From the NCBI GenBank assembly GCA_014377425.1, contig JACMPQ010000068.1, positions 38,462 to 102,461 on the forward strand: a DNA stretch of 64,000 nt, in the 5' to 3' direction. The notes under the pieces were generated by a model. It was not told the DNA's origin. It searched no databases and was given only the letters and a program-made list of their open reading frames with translations. This stretch comes from Microbacteriaceae bacterium. Lineage in GTDB: Bacteria; Actinomycetota; Actinomycetes; Actinomycetales; Microbacteriaceae. The translations under genes were made by a program, and so were the position numbers. Shown here in pieces: positions 26,078-34,163 of the stretch. The first letter of the stretch is position 1; every line of letters starts with the position of its first letter.

Positions 26078-27889
26078 ATGGCCTTGGCGATCGAAGACTA
26101 CGCACTCATTGGGGACTGCCACACGGCGGCCCTCGTCGGAAACGACGGAAGTATCGACTGGCTGTGTTTGCCCCGCTTCGACTCGGCCTCCACTTTCGCC
26201 GCCCTTCTCGGCGATCCCGATCACGGGCGCTGGCTTTTGGCGCCCAGCTCGGGCGTATTGGCGACCAGCCGACGCTATCTCGACGACACCTTCATTTTGG
26301 TTACCCGCTGGGTTACCGAGACCGGGGAAGCCGAGGTCACCGAGCTCATGCCGATTGGAGATCGTCGGGCCGACGTGGTTCGCCGTGTTTGCGGCATCCG
26401 TGGCACGGTCGAATTCTCGGAGGAGCTGTCGATTCGGTTTGCCTACGCCGAGGCGGTGCCGTGGATGCGCCAGTCGCGATCCAGTGACGAAAGCCACGCG
26501 CTGGTGGCCGTGGCCGGCCCCGATGCGATTGTGATGCGCGGGCCACGCCTGAAGGCGCACCAGCAGCGGCACCGGGCGGTATTTAGTGTCACCGCAGGCC
26601 AAACCGTTGACCTCAGCCTCACCTGGTACCCCTCCCATCGTGATGCCCCCGCCGCCCTCAATGTGAATGAACAAATTGCGATGACCGAGAAATGGTGGAC
26701 GAATTGGGCGGCCGCGTGCATTCCCAACACGCGCTACACCGAACAGGTGCGTCGGTCGCTCCTGGTACTGCGGGCACTCACCCACGAAGACACCGGCGGG
26801 ATTGTGGCCGCCGCGACCACGAGCCTCCCGGAGGATTTCGGCGGTACCCGAAATTGGGACTATCGCTATGTTTGGCTGCGGGATGCCTCGCTGACCCTCG
26901 ACGTGCTGCTGCATCACGGATTTGACTCCGAGGCCACGCGCTGGCGTAACTGGCTGTTGCGAGCTATTGCAGGCGACCCCGCGGACGTGCAGATTATGTA
27001 CGGACTGGCCGGGGAACGTCGCCTGACCGAATCCGAGATTTCCTGGCTGCCCGGATATCAGGGGGCCGCCCCGGTGCGGATTGGCAACGGCGCACATACC
27101 CAATATCAGGGTGACATTTTTGGTGAGGTGATGATCGCCCTCCAACACGCCCGCGAGAACGGCATTACCGAGTCCAAATATTCGTGGCCCCTGCAACGGG
27201 CCTTGATGAGCTTTGTGGAGGCGAATTGGACCCGACCAGACAACGGGATTTGGGAGATCCGTGGGCCGCTCAGACACTTCACCCACTCCCGGGTGATGAT
27301 TTGGGCCGCCTTTGACTGCGCCATTCGCGCGGTGCGAGAACACGGCCTTGAGGGGCCGGTCGCCACCTGGGAAAAGATTCGGGAAGAAATTCGCACGGAG
27401 GTCGAAGAGCAGGGTTTTGACGTCGCAAATAACACCTACACCCAGTACTACGGCAGCACCGGGGTGGACGCCTCGCTGCTGCAACTGGCCCAGGTGGGGT
27501 TCGTTGCCCCGGATGATCCACGGATGCTGGGTACGGTGGCGGCGCTCGAGTCTCAGCTCCTGCACGAAGGTCTCCTGCTGCGCTATCGCACCGAGTTGGG
27601 CGTTGACGGACTCGAGGGTGTCGAGCATCCATTTCTCGCCTGCTCATTTTGGTTGGTCGAACAGTACGCCCGCAGTTCTCGACTCGCGGAATCAACCGCC
27701 CTGATGGACCGTCTCGTCGGTTTCGCCAACGATGTGGGACTGCTCAGCGAGGAATACGACCCGATCGCCGGCCGCCAGGTGGGCAACACCCCGCAGGCGC
27801 TCACCCATCTCACCCTCGTACGGGCGGCGGATGCCATTTCGGCGGCGCAGGAGGCCGAACTCGCCGCCGTGCGATCAGCAGCGCGCTAA
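26078..27889 (+). CDS. Glycoside hydrolase family 15 (glucoamylase/trehalase-like)
   Basis: 603 residues. The N-terminal domain starts IEDYALIGDCHTAALVGNDGSIDWLCLPRFDS, standard for bacterial GH15. The (alpha/alpha)6 domain has GGTRNWDYRYVWLRDASLTL, IMYGLAGERRLTESE and YDPIAGRQVGNTPQALTH, the last carrying the usual catalytic region. In actinobacteria such enzymes are often trehalases or glucoamylases; the substrate is not decidable here. The start ATG at 26078 gives the canonical N-terminus. The stop touches the stop of the convergent regulator gene. Confidence 0.9.
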   Translation: MALAIEDYALIGDCHTAALVGNDGSIDWLCLPRFDSASTFAALLGDPDHGRWLLAPSSGVLATSRRYLDDTFILVTRWVTETGEAEVTELMPIGDRRADVVRRVCGIRGTVEFSEELSIRFAYAEAVPWMRQSRSSDESHALVAVAGPDAIVMRGPRLKAHQQRHRAVFSVTAGQTVDLSLTWYPSHRDAPAALNVNEQIAMTEKWWTNWAAACIPNTRYTEQVRRSLLVLRALTHEDTGGIVAAATTSLPEDFGGTRNWDYRYVWLRDASLTLDVLLHHGFDSEATRWRNWLLRAIAGDPADVQIMYGLAGERRLTESEISWLPGYQGAAPVRIGNGAHTQYQGDIFGEVMIALQHARENGITESKYSWPLQRALMSFVEANWTRPDNGIWEIRGPLRHFTHSRVMIWAAFDCAIRAVREHGLEGPVATWEKIREEIRTEVEEQGFDVANNTYTQYYGSTGVDASLLQLAQVGFVAPDDPRMLGTVAALESQLLHEGLLLRYRTELGVDGLEGVEHPFLACSFWLVEQYARSSRLAESTALMDRLVGFANDVGLLSEEYDPIAGRQVGNTPQALTHLTLVRAADAISAAQEAELAAVRSAAR

Positions 27890-29020
27890 CTAAACGCCCG
27901 GACGCCGGATATCTTGAACCAGCCGGGACAGCAGAACGGTGGGCCGCAGTTGCAGATCGGTCGAAAGCAAGGCGCTGTACAGGTCGAATACCCGCAGAGC
28001 CTGGGATTGATTGCCCTCCGCCAGATGCGTGCGGATCAGGATGGCGTAGGGGCTCTCGCGAAGCGGTTCGGCTTTGATGGCAGCACGGGCGGCGTGGGCG
28101 GCATCCGCCCAGCGATCTGTCTCGAGCAACCGTTCCGCCTGCCGCTCCAGGGCATTCACTCGGCGGTGGCGCCAATCGTCGGCCTCGTCTATCGCCCACG
28201 CTTCATAGAGGTCGGGAAAAATATCGGCTGAGAGCAGTGCCGTGGCGGTGTCATCGAGGTCGAGCGGCTGGGTAATGTTGGCCGACTTCATGAGCCGCGA
28301 CGCCAACAAACGGGCATCGCGAAGGTCGACCGAGACCGAGGGCTGGAGGCTGAGTCCGCCCGGTGATGAGAGCACCGCGGTGCGACTTGCAGAGTCGAGG
28401 CGGGACAGCGCGGAGCGGAGGCTGACGCCGGCGTTCACCTCCGAGGCATCCGGCCACAACCGTGTCGCCATCATGGCCCGAGGAACCGGATGAGAATGCG
28501 CACCAAGAAAACCGATGAGGCGCTGAGAGCTCAGCGAGACCGAGAATAAACTCTCTCCGCCGATTCGAATCGAAAAGCCGCCGAGGAGGTTCACCTCGAT
28601 TTGGGGGGATAGCTTTTGGCCAGACATTTCCGTTTCCGGGTGCATCGTCAAATGGGCAACGACTTCGTCCTCTGGCGTCTCAGTCCAGCTATCACGCCAC
28701 GACGACAGTGCGAGAATGACGGGCTCAATGGTGCGGCCGCGGGCGGTTAGATAAAAACTTGCCGATTCCCCGACGTTCACGCCCGGTACCCGCTCAAGCA
28801 GCCCGGCTCCAGCCAACGCGGTGAGCCGGGCGTCGAGGACATCTACGGAAATCCCGACAATCGCGCGAAAGTCTTCGAAGCTGTGAGCGTTTTGGAAGAT
28901 TGCCCGCTGCAAGACTAGGAGGCCCCAGCGGTCGTCGATCGCCTCCAGGGCGCGCTCAGGCGAGAAATGTACGCGGGAATCTCCGACGGATATCCGCGTG
29001 AATGCGGGAAGTTCGCTCAT
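27890..29020 (-). CDS. HxlR-type winged helix fused to an OmpR/BTAD (SARP-like) regulator
   Basis: 376 residues in two halves. Residues about 1-115 look like an HxlR winged helix: ALEAIDDRWGLLVLQRAIF, FEDFRAIVGISVDVLDARLTALAGAGLLERV and YLTARGRTIEPVILAL. From about 130 on comes a second DNA-binding unit (VNLLGGFSIRIGGESL, RLIGFLGAHSHPVPR, TRLWPD) followed by a BTAD helical repeat (ERLLETDRWADAAHAARAAI, ESPYAILIRTHLAEGNQSQAL). SARP proteins usually carry only the second part. Target genes are unknown; GH15 converges with it, and a long non-coding gap lies upstream. The start at 29020 is MSELPAFTR after GGGGG. Confidence 0.75.
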   Translation of the reverse strand: MSELPAFTRISVGDSRVHFSPERALEAIDDRWGLLVLQRAIFQNAHSFEDFRAIVGISVDVLDARLTALAGAGLLERVPGVNVGESASFYLTARGRTIEPVILALSSWRDSWTETPEDEVVAHLTMHPETEMSGQKLSPQIEVNLLGGFSIRIGGESLFSVSLSSQRLIGFLGAHSHPVPRAMMATRLWPDASEVNAGVSLRSALSRLDSASRTAVLSSPGGLSLQPSVSVDLRDARLLASRLMKSANITQPLDLDDTATALLSADIFPDLYEAWAIDEADDWRHRRVNALERQAERLLETDRWADAAHAARAAIKAEPLRESPYAILIRTHLAEGNQSQALRVFDLYSALLSTDLQLRPTVLLSRLVQDIRRPGV

Positions 29021-29597
29021 CACGTGCCCCCAGATCACTGCTGGGCTCGACCGGGTTTTTCTCGAGCACAGCGTTCGGGCCGAAAACGCCAAGTCAGCGT
29101 CTCTGATGATAATCGTTCGGGCGTGACCGGCGGAGTTCGAAGCCGAGCTATCCGTCGACTGCCAGGAGAAAAGTCAGTTCTGCTGAGCCACAGCCGTTAC
29201 AACGGGCGCCGGACTCAGCCGAAACCGTTGATACCGCCCCTGCCCAAAAAAAAATATCGCCGAAAGCGTAACTTCGAGATAAATTCGTATTGTGTAGATA
29301 AAAGCGGTAATCGTGCCAGGTGGGTCAGCGACCCTCATCCCCCAACGCAGATCCACCTGGCCACCAAGCACCCACTATTTGGCACCTGGGCCGCGCACAA
29401 CCCCCCGATTGCGCGCGACCACAGGTCGTACTCAGATTCAGAAATGAACACTCCCCCGAGTGTTCGACGCCGTTTCTTCGCTACTTTTACCGCTTCCCCC
29501 GCCAGATTTGTTACTGCATCTCTGCTCCGGCGTACCCTCAAAAAGAACTGTGCCACGACCGTCATTACGGTTTCGTGGCTAATCGGTGACAGTCAAT
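29021..29597. other. Long intergenic region without a convincing gene
   Basis: 577 bp with unusually AT-rich patches around 29245-29305, including a run of nine A at 29247-29255. It holds a perfect 8-bp hairpin GAACACTC-CCCC-GAGTGTTC at 29446-29465, a 9-bp inverted repeat GCCAGGTGG (29315-29323) and CCACCTGGC (29353-29361), and a bulged hairpin near 29553-29580. Short open frames here lack recognisable protein features. It is the upstream region of the HxlR-BTAD gene and the downstream region of the dienelactone hydrolase gene. Confidence 0.6.
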
Positions 29598-30377
29598 TTA
29601 GTGACTGAGATTTGATCCGGTCGCGTCGCCTGGTGCTCCAAGGTGCTCCCCAAAGAAGGCATCAATTCGGTGCCAAGCATCGGCTGCTGCGACGGGGTCG
29701 GGGCCCGCGCCGAGCACCCGCCGCAGAATCGGTCTCAAGAGCACCGGGCCGGACTCGCTGTCGTTGAGAAATGAGTGCCCGGCAGTGTGGTATTCCTTCA
29801 CGTCGTGGATGACTCCGTGCGAAACGAGGGTCGTCTCCAGTCGAGCGGCAGCCCCCTTCAGCGAATCGTCACGGCCGCCGTAGCTTCCGACGATGGGGCA
29901 GGCCCCGGCGAGGATCGAATCCATATCTTTCGGCAGTCTTCCGTAGTTGGCGCTGGAGGCATCGAACCCGCGCCCGGCCATCATCAGTGCAAACCCGCCG
30001 CCCATGCAAAAACCGAGGATGCCGACCCTGCCGGTGCAATCAGGGCGGCCGAGCAAAAATTGGCGAGCAAGGTCGATGTCGATATAAGCGCGTCCTTCCC
30101 CGGAAACCATGGCTCGAAAGGTGGCGGTGAGGCACTTTCGTGCGCCCCCCGCTGAGAAGAGATCGGGCATGATCACGAGAAAGCCGGATGCCGCCATCCG
30201 CTGAATCTGGCGTTTCATGATGTCGGTCACCCCAAACGCTTCGTGCACCATCACCACGGCCGGCCACGGACCCTCACCCGTCGGCACGCCGAGGTACGCC
30301 GCCAGTTGCGGACTGCCGCCGCTGACGGAGGAGTCAATTGAAATTTCTGATAGTTGAATCGAATTTGTGCTGGGCAC
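29598..30377 (-). CDS. Dienelactone hydrolase family protein
   Basis: 259 residues. VMVHEAFGVTDIMKRQIQRMAASGF is the family start block, GILGFCMGGGFALMM gives the Cys nucleophile elbow (GxCxGG), with candidate Asp in YGGRDD and His in AGHSFLND. Such enzymes hydrolyse dienelactones in aromatic degradation or act as general esterases. AGAGGAG precedes the start. The stop lies inside a 6-bp hairpin CAGTCA/TGACTG. Confidence 0.87.
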   Translation of the reverse strand: MPSTNSIQLSEISIDSSVSGGSPQLAAYLGVPTGEGPWPAVVMVHEAFGVTDIMKRQIQRMAASGFLVIMPDLFSAGGARKCLTATFRAMVSGEGRAYIDIDLARQFLLGRPDCTGRVGILGFCMGGGFALMMAGRGFDASSANYGRLPKDMDSILAGACPIVGSYGGRDDSLKGAAARLETTLVSHGVIHDVKEYHTAGHSFLNDSESGPVLLRPILRRVLGAGPDPVAAADAWHRIDAFFGEHLGAPGDATGSNLSH

Positions 30378-30414
30378 AGCGGGCTCCTCTGGTCGCCGCG
30401 ATCCTAGGGGTAGT

Positions 30415-30463
30415 AGCTGGTGCTCACGCCCGGCCAGCTGGTGCTCACGCCCGGCCAGCTGGG
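30415..30463. repeat. 21-bp tandem repeat between divergent genes
   Basis: Two exact 21-bp copies (30415-30435 and 30436-30456), each starting AGCTGGTGCTCACG, and a third partial copy. They lie between the divergent dienelactone hydrolase and FUSC genes, where promoters are expected. Confidence 0.85.
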
Positions 30464-30490
30464 GCAGCCGTCGGTGGGTTCTGCGGCGAC

Positions 30491-30496
30491 TAGCCT
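30491..30496 (+). promoter_or_regulatory. Leaderless -10 box for the FUSC gene
   Basis: TAGCCT is followed by 6 nt and the GTG at 30503. Confidence 0.5.
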
Positions 30497-30502
30497 GAGT
30501 GT

Positions 30503-31660
30503 GTGCGCTTCTCGACTCCTCTTCGCGCGTCGCGCCGCGGCCCGCTGCTTCAGGTTGCCAAGACCTCGATCGCCGCCATCATCGCCTGGATTCTGTGCGT
30601 GGTCGCGCTGGGCCAGCCCCTTCCCATCTTCGCCGCGATTGCCGCGCTGTTGGTGGTACAACCGAGCGTCAACCAGTCGGTCGCGAAAGGGGTTGAGCGC
30701 AGCGTCGGTGTGATCCTCGGGGTGGTGCTCGCCTACGGGGTCGGCCAACTCTTTGGTCACGGCAGTGCGGTGGTGCTTGCCATAATCGTCGTCTCGCTGC
30801 TTCTGTCGTGGTTGTTGCGACTGACCCCCGGGTCTTCGGTGCAAATCCCCATTAGCGCCATGCTCGTGCTTGCGATCGGTGCACAAACTCCCGGTTACGC
30901 CATAAACCGCATCATCGAGACCATCATTGGTGGCGGTGTGGGGCTGATCATTAACGCCGCCATAGTTCCGCCGATTCTGACGCTCCCGGCTTCCAGAGCG
31001 GTTGCCACGCTCGCGGAGAGCGTCGCCGCTGCCATCGACCGACTGGCGGCGGTGCTGGCTCCAGCGCGTGCTGCCGAGATCTGGGAATCTCCGAGTTCGG
31101 GGCCACTCTCGCCGGGAACGCCAGCCCCTAGAACACCGGCCGCTGGAACCTCGGCCCCAAGTACGCCGGCCAGCGGAACGCTCGCACCGGGAACGCTCGC
31201 TGAGGTGCTGGCCCAGGCTCGAGCCCTGCGGTCGGTGCAGGCTGCGGCGTCCGAATCGCTCAAAAGTGCCGTGGACAGCCTGAGCTTCAACCCGCGCGCA
31301 CCCCGCCACCGCGGGGTTATCGAGCGCGAACAGGCATTGCTCGACCGGTTTAGCATTCTGGTTACCCGCATAATCGCGATGACCCGCGCCGTGCACGACA
31401 ATTACGACCCGGCGTTGAAAGTCGACCCCGTGGTGGGCTCCATCTCAACCGAGCTGTCCCGTGCCGCGCACGATGTGCGGTTGCTGGCCACCGACGGTTC
31501 CGGCTCCGGTCGCCTGGGATACACCCCGGTTGAACTCCCGGCACTCACCGCGCCCCTCGTGATCGCGCGGCCCGATCCCCTGCACTGGATTCTGGTGGGC
31601 TCCCTTCTCGAGGACCTGCGCCGCATTCGTGAAGAGATCATCGGAAAACCGGATGCCTGA
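30503..31660 (+). CDS. FUSC family membrane protein
   Basis: 385 residues. An N-terminal block of about six hydrophobic helices (SIAAIIAWILCVVALGQPLP, FAAIAALLVVQPSVNQSVAKG) matches the fusaric-acid-resistance/aromatic-acid exporter type (FUSC). Later RIIETIIGGGVGLIINA marks the last helix pair, then a cytoplasmic helical domain. A Pro/Thr/Ser/Ala-rich insert near residues 195-232 looks like an expanded repeat. The start is a GTG with a correctly placed -10 box. It overlaps the next gene by 8 nt. Confidence 0.82.
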   Translation: MRFSTPLRASRRGPLLQVAKTSIAAIIAWILCVVALGQPLPIFAAIAALLVVQPSVNQSVAKGVERSVGVILGVVLAYGVGQLFGHGSAVVLAIIVVSLLLSWLLRLTPGSSVQIPISAMLVLAIGAQTPGYAINRIIETIIGGGVGLIINAAIVPPILTLPASRAVATLAESVAAAIDRLAAVLAPARAAEIWESPSSGPLSPGTPAPRTPAAGTSAPSTPASGTLAPGTLAEVLAQARALRSVQAAASESLKSAVDSLSFNPRAPRHRGVIEREQALLDRFSILVTRIIAMTRAVHDNYDPALKVDPVVGSISTELSRAAHDVRLLATDGSGSGRLGYTPVELPALTAPLVIARPDPLHWILVGSLLEDLRRIREEIIGKPDA

Positions 31661-32603
31661 TCAGCCGCCCTACGCCCCCTACGAGTTGCTCACCGACGCC
31701 GATAATTTTGGCCTGGTGCAGACGGCTGTGAGTGGTCAATTAGGTAGCTGTGTTGGCCGCCACCTGCCGCAGCGCAGCTCCGATCACGCAACGGTGTTCT
31801 TGCACGGTGCCTCCGGATGCTGGACCACCTGGACTCCGCTGCTGCAGAGTGCCAAAGCCTCCGGGACAGTCATCGAGAATCCGGTGCTTCTGGATCTGCC
31901 CGGCTGGGGGGAGGCCGTGATCAACGACGACAGTCCCTTTATCACAGCGACAGCCATCAGTGAGCTGATGCTGCTGCTGCTGACCGAGCTCGGGTTCTCG
32001 ACCTTTACCATTCTCGGTCACTCGCTCGGCGGGTTCATTGCGCTGCATCTCGCAGCGCTGTGGCCCACGCGGGTGACCCGGGTGCTGTTGGTGTCAGGTA
32101 CCACCTTTTCGGTGATCCGCAGCGTCAATCATCCCGTGCGCAACTTTGCGGAGGTGCCCGGGTTTACGATGCTCTGGCGGGTGCTGCAATTATTGGCAAT
32201 TTTTGGGGATGCGGGCCGGGCTCTGGTGCGTGCGCTCGAGGCCACCGCACTCATGCGCCTAATCTTTTCGCCCCTGTTTCGCCACGGCAGCCGCGTGCCG
32301 AGAAGTGTCATGGTAGCGACGGCGCGCGACCTGCGACCGCGATCGTTTGCCGCCGCGGCATCGGTCACGCGCGAGTATGACGCCCACAGCATCTGGTCGA
32401 CGATCACCTGCCCGGTGGTCGCAGTCAAGGGCGATCACGACGTTTTTGTAACGGATAATGACCTCACCGAACTGCGTCAAATTCTGCCGCAAACCCGCAC
32501 CGTGGTCATCAACGATTGCGGACACTTCGGCATCGTTGAGCGGCCGGCCGAGGTACTGAATGCCCTGGGATTCAGTGTGGCCGTGGGGATACCGCGCGCC
32601 TAG
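31653..32603 (+). CDS. Alpha/beta hydrolase
   Basis: 316 residues. FLHGASGCWTTW is the oxyanion region, TILGHSLGGFIALHLAALWP the nucleophile elbow, VKGDHDVFV the acid and CGHFGIVERPAEV the His. Substrate unknown. The chosen ATG at 31653 overlaps the FUSC stop; a GTG at 31629 is possible. Operon with FUSC suggests a shared role, for example with a lipophilic or aromatic acid, but this is inference. Confidence 0.82.
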   Translation: MPDQPPYAPYELLTDADNFGLVQTAVSGQLGSCVGRHLPQRSSDHATVFLHGASGCWTTWTPLLQSAKASGTVIENPVLLDLPGWGEAVINDDSPFITATAISELMLLLLTELGFSTFTILGHSLGGFIALHLAALWPTRVTRVLLVSGTTFSVIRSVNHPVRNFAEVPGFTMLWRVLQLLAIFGDAGRALVRALEATALMRLIFSPLFRHGSRVPRSVMVATARDLRPRSFAAAASVTREYDAHSIWSTITCPVVAVKGDHDVFVTDNDLTELRQILPQTRTVVINDCGHFGIVERPAEVLNALGFSVAVGIPRA

Positions 32604-32608
32604 CCGAT

Positions 32609-32640
32609 CGTGCAGGAGACCGGCCGTGCAGGGGACCTGC
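32609..32640. repeat. 16-bp imperfect tandem repeat in a convergent gap
   Basis: CGTGCAGGAGACCGGC is followed directly by CGTGCAGGGGACCTGC. It fills the gap between two convergent stop codons; the second copy can fold into a short hairpin GCAGG/CCTGC. Confidence 0.65.
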
Positions 32641-33147
32641 CTAAAACTGTCCGCGATCGTCGGCCCACGCCATGCTGGCAAACTCCTCGGCGTTGAGGCC
32701 GAAGTCGGTGGCCGACCGAGCAACGCTTGCCCGAAGATCCTCACTCAACTCTCCGACGCGCAGTAAAACCTCAATGCCCTCGCTCGGCGACTCTCTCCTG
32801 CGGCGAAGGGTCGCCGCGGATTCGACCAGGAGAACGACGATCGCTCCGTCGTCACTGGCGCCCGCCATCGTTCTCCGCAGACGACCGCCGATCCGGCCGG
32901 CACTCACCAGGGTTCCGTCGGCATCCATTCGAAACCGAACCCGGGAATGCCGCAACCGCTTTCCGACCCGCCAACCGAAAATGCCGAGCAGGGCCGACGG
33001 GGTTTTGCGGATCAGCGTGAAGTCGACGGTCGGTGCCAGTCGACGGCGCTGCAACCAGTATTGGCGGTTGGTTGCCATCACTCGCCACTGCCCCGGCAGT
33101 AGCTCCACAACCAGCTCGGCCGCTTCGGCACTCGAAAAATCAGGCAT
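32641..33147 (-). CDS. Hypothetical protein
   Basis: 168 residues that I do not recognise. It has a basic central region rich in Arg (YWLQRRRL, FGWRVGKRLRHSRVRFRM, IGGRLRRTM), no signal peptide or membrane segment, and an acidic C-terminus. Codon use matches its neighbours, and the gene is bounded by a convergent hydrolase and a divergent UbiA gene, which supports it being real. Confidence 0.6.
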   Translation of the reverse strand: MPDFSSAEAAELVVELLPGQWRVMATNRQYWLQRRRLAPTVDFTLIRKTPSALLGIFGWRVGKRLRHSRVRFRMDADGTLVSAGRIGGRLRRTMAGASDDGAIVVLLVESAATLRRRRESPSEGIEVLLRVGELSEDLRASVARSATDFGLNAEEFASMAWADDRGQF

Positions 33148-33235
33148 TTTCGACGATAACCCCGGCGCGCGGTAAAATTTGGATGGCTCGCCCGGAAAAA
33201 AAGGTGACGCTCGCCGCGGCTCGAACGCAGAGACC

Positions 33236-33241
33236 TACGAT
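33236..33241 (+). promoter_or_regulatory. Leaderless -10 box for the UbiA-like gene
   Basis: TACGAT is followed by 6 nt and the ATG at 33248, supporting that start over the longer open frame from 33179. Confidence 0.5.
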
Positions 33242-33247
33242 TGCCGG

Positions 33248-34153
33248 ATGCCTGTTGCCACCCGCCGCATCACCGTTGCCCTGCTGAAATCCAGCCATCC
33301 GGGCCCCGGTGTCGCGGTAACCCTTGTAGCCGTTCTGTTGGGCGTCGGGGTGGGGCTTCCTCCCGAGCGACTGCTGTTCGTGGCGCTCGCGGTGTGGGCC
33401 AACCAGCTTTCCGTAGGGATTTCCAACGATTGGCTGGATGCCGACCGTGACCGCTCGGTGGGACGCACCGACAAACCGGTCGCACGTGGTGACATCACGG
33501 CACAAACAGCACGAACCGCGGCGCTGTCGACCGCCGCCGCCGCTGTTGTGCTTACCCTTCCCCTCGGCGGAGCCACCACCGTAGCCCATGTGGGATTTAT
33601 TGTGTCGGCCTGGGCCTACAACCTAGGGATGAAGCGCACTATCGCGTCGGTAATTCCGTACCTGGTGAGCTTTGGCCTGCTGCCGCTGATCGTTACCCTC
33701 TCCCTCCCGACTCCATCTGCCGCAGCCCCGTGGGCGATCGGCGCGGGGGCGCTGCTCGGAGCTGCGGCACACTTCGCTAACGTGCTGCCCGACCTCGGAG
33801 ACGATCGCGCCACCGGCGTGCGCGGATTCCCGCATCGGCTCGGGCAAACCGGAACCGTGCTCGGCACCTGGCTCGTGCTGGCGGGCGCCGGAGTGCTCGT
33901 GTTCCTCGGGGCGAGCGGCGCTTTATCCCGGGGCACCGGGGGAACCGGCTCTACCCCCGCCGCCGAGGCGGTCGCGGCCATCGTCTCGACCGCACCGTTG
34001 ATTGGCCTTGTCGTGACCCTCGCGATTGCCGTTTTTGGTACCGTTCTCGGGCTCAGCCGACCGCCATCTCGGCTCTCTTTTCAACTAATCATTGCCGCTG
34101 CCCTGGTGACGGTGGCCCTGCTGGCCCTAGCCGGGCAACACCTGCTGGCCTGA
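33248..34153 (+). CDS. UbiA-family prenyltransferase
   Basis: 301 residues with about eight hydrophobic segments. The first Asp-rich motif is NDWLDADRDRSVGRTDKPVARG (residues near 56-77; only its core NDWLDADRD is diagnostic), the second is LPDLGDDRATGVRG. These bind Mg-diphosphate of the prenyl donor. The protein resembles SCO3242-type prenyltransferases of actinobacteria; the acceptor is unknown. It converges with the DHA2 transporter. Confidence 0.83.
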   Translation: MPVATRRITVALLKSSHPGPGVAVTLVAVLLGVGVGLPPERLLFVALAVWANQLSVGISNDWLDADRDRSVGRTDKPVARGDITAQTARTAALSTAAAAVVLTLPLGGATTVAHVGFIVSAWAYNLGMKRTIASVIPYLVSFGLLPLIVTLSLPTPSAAAPWAIGAGALLGAAAHFANVLPDLGDDRATGVRGFPHRLGQTGTVLGTWLVLAGAGVLVFLGASGALSRGTGGTGSTPAAEAVAAIVSTAPLIGLVVTLAIAVFGTVLGLSRPPSRLSFQLIIAAALVTVALLALAGQHLLA

Positions 34154-34163
34154 ACCGAATTAC

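Noticed and set aside
26066..27628. A 520-codon open frame antisense to the GH15 gene
   Set aside because: It is the codon-bias shadow of the GH15 enzyme; its translation is Gly/Pro/Val-rich and lacks any domain, while the sense frame has clear motifs.
30404..31396. A 330-codon minus-strand frame opposite the FUSC gene
   Set aside because: Arg/Gly/His/Gln-rich translation without motifs, wholly antisense to FUSC, which has membrane helices and a placed promoter.
32609..32640. B12-box-like CAGGAGACCGGCC, possible cobalamin riboswitch
   Set aside because: It lies between two convergent stop codons, is part of a short tandem repeat, and no other cobalamin-aptamer element is near.
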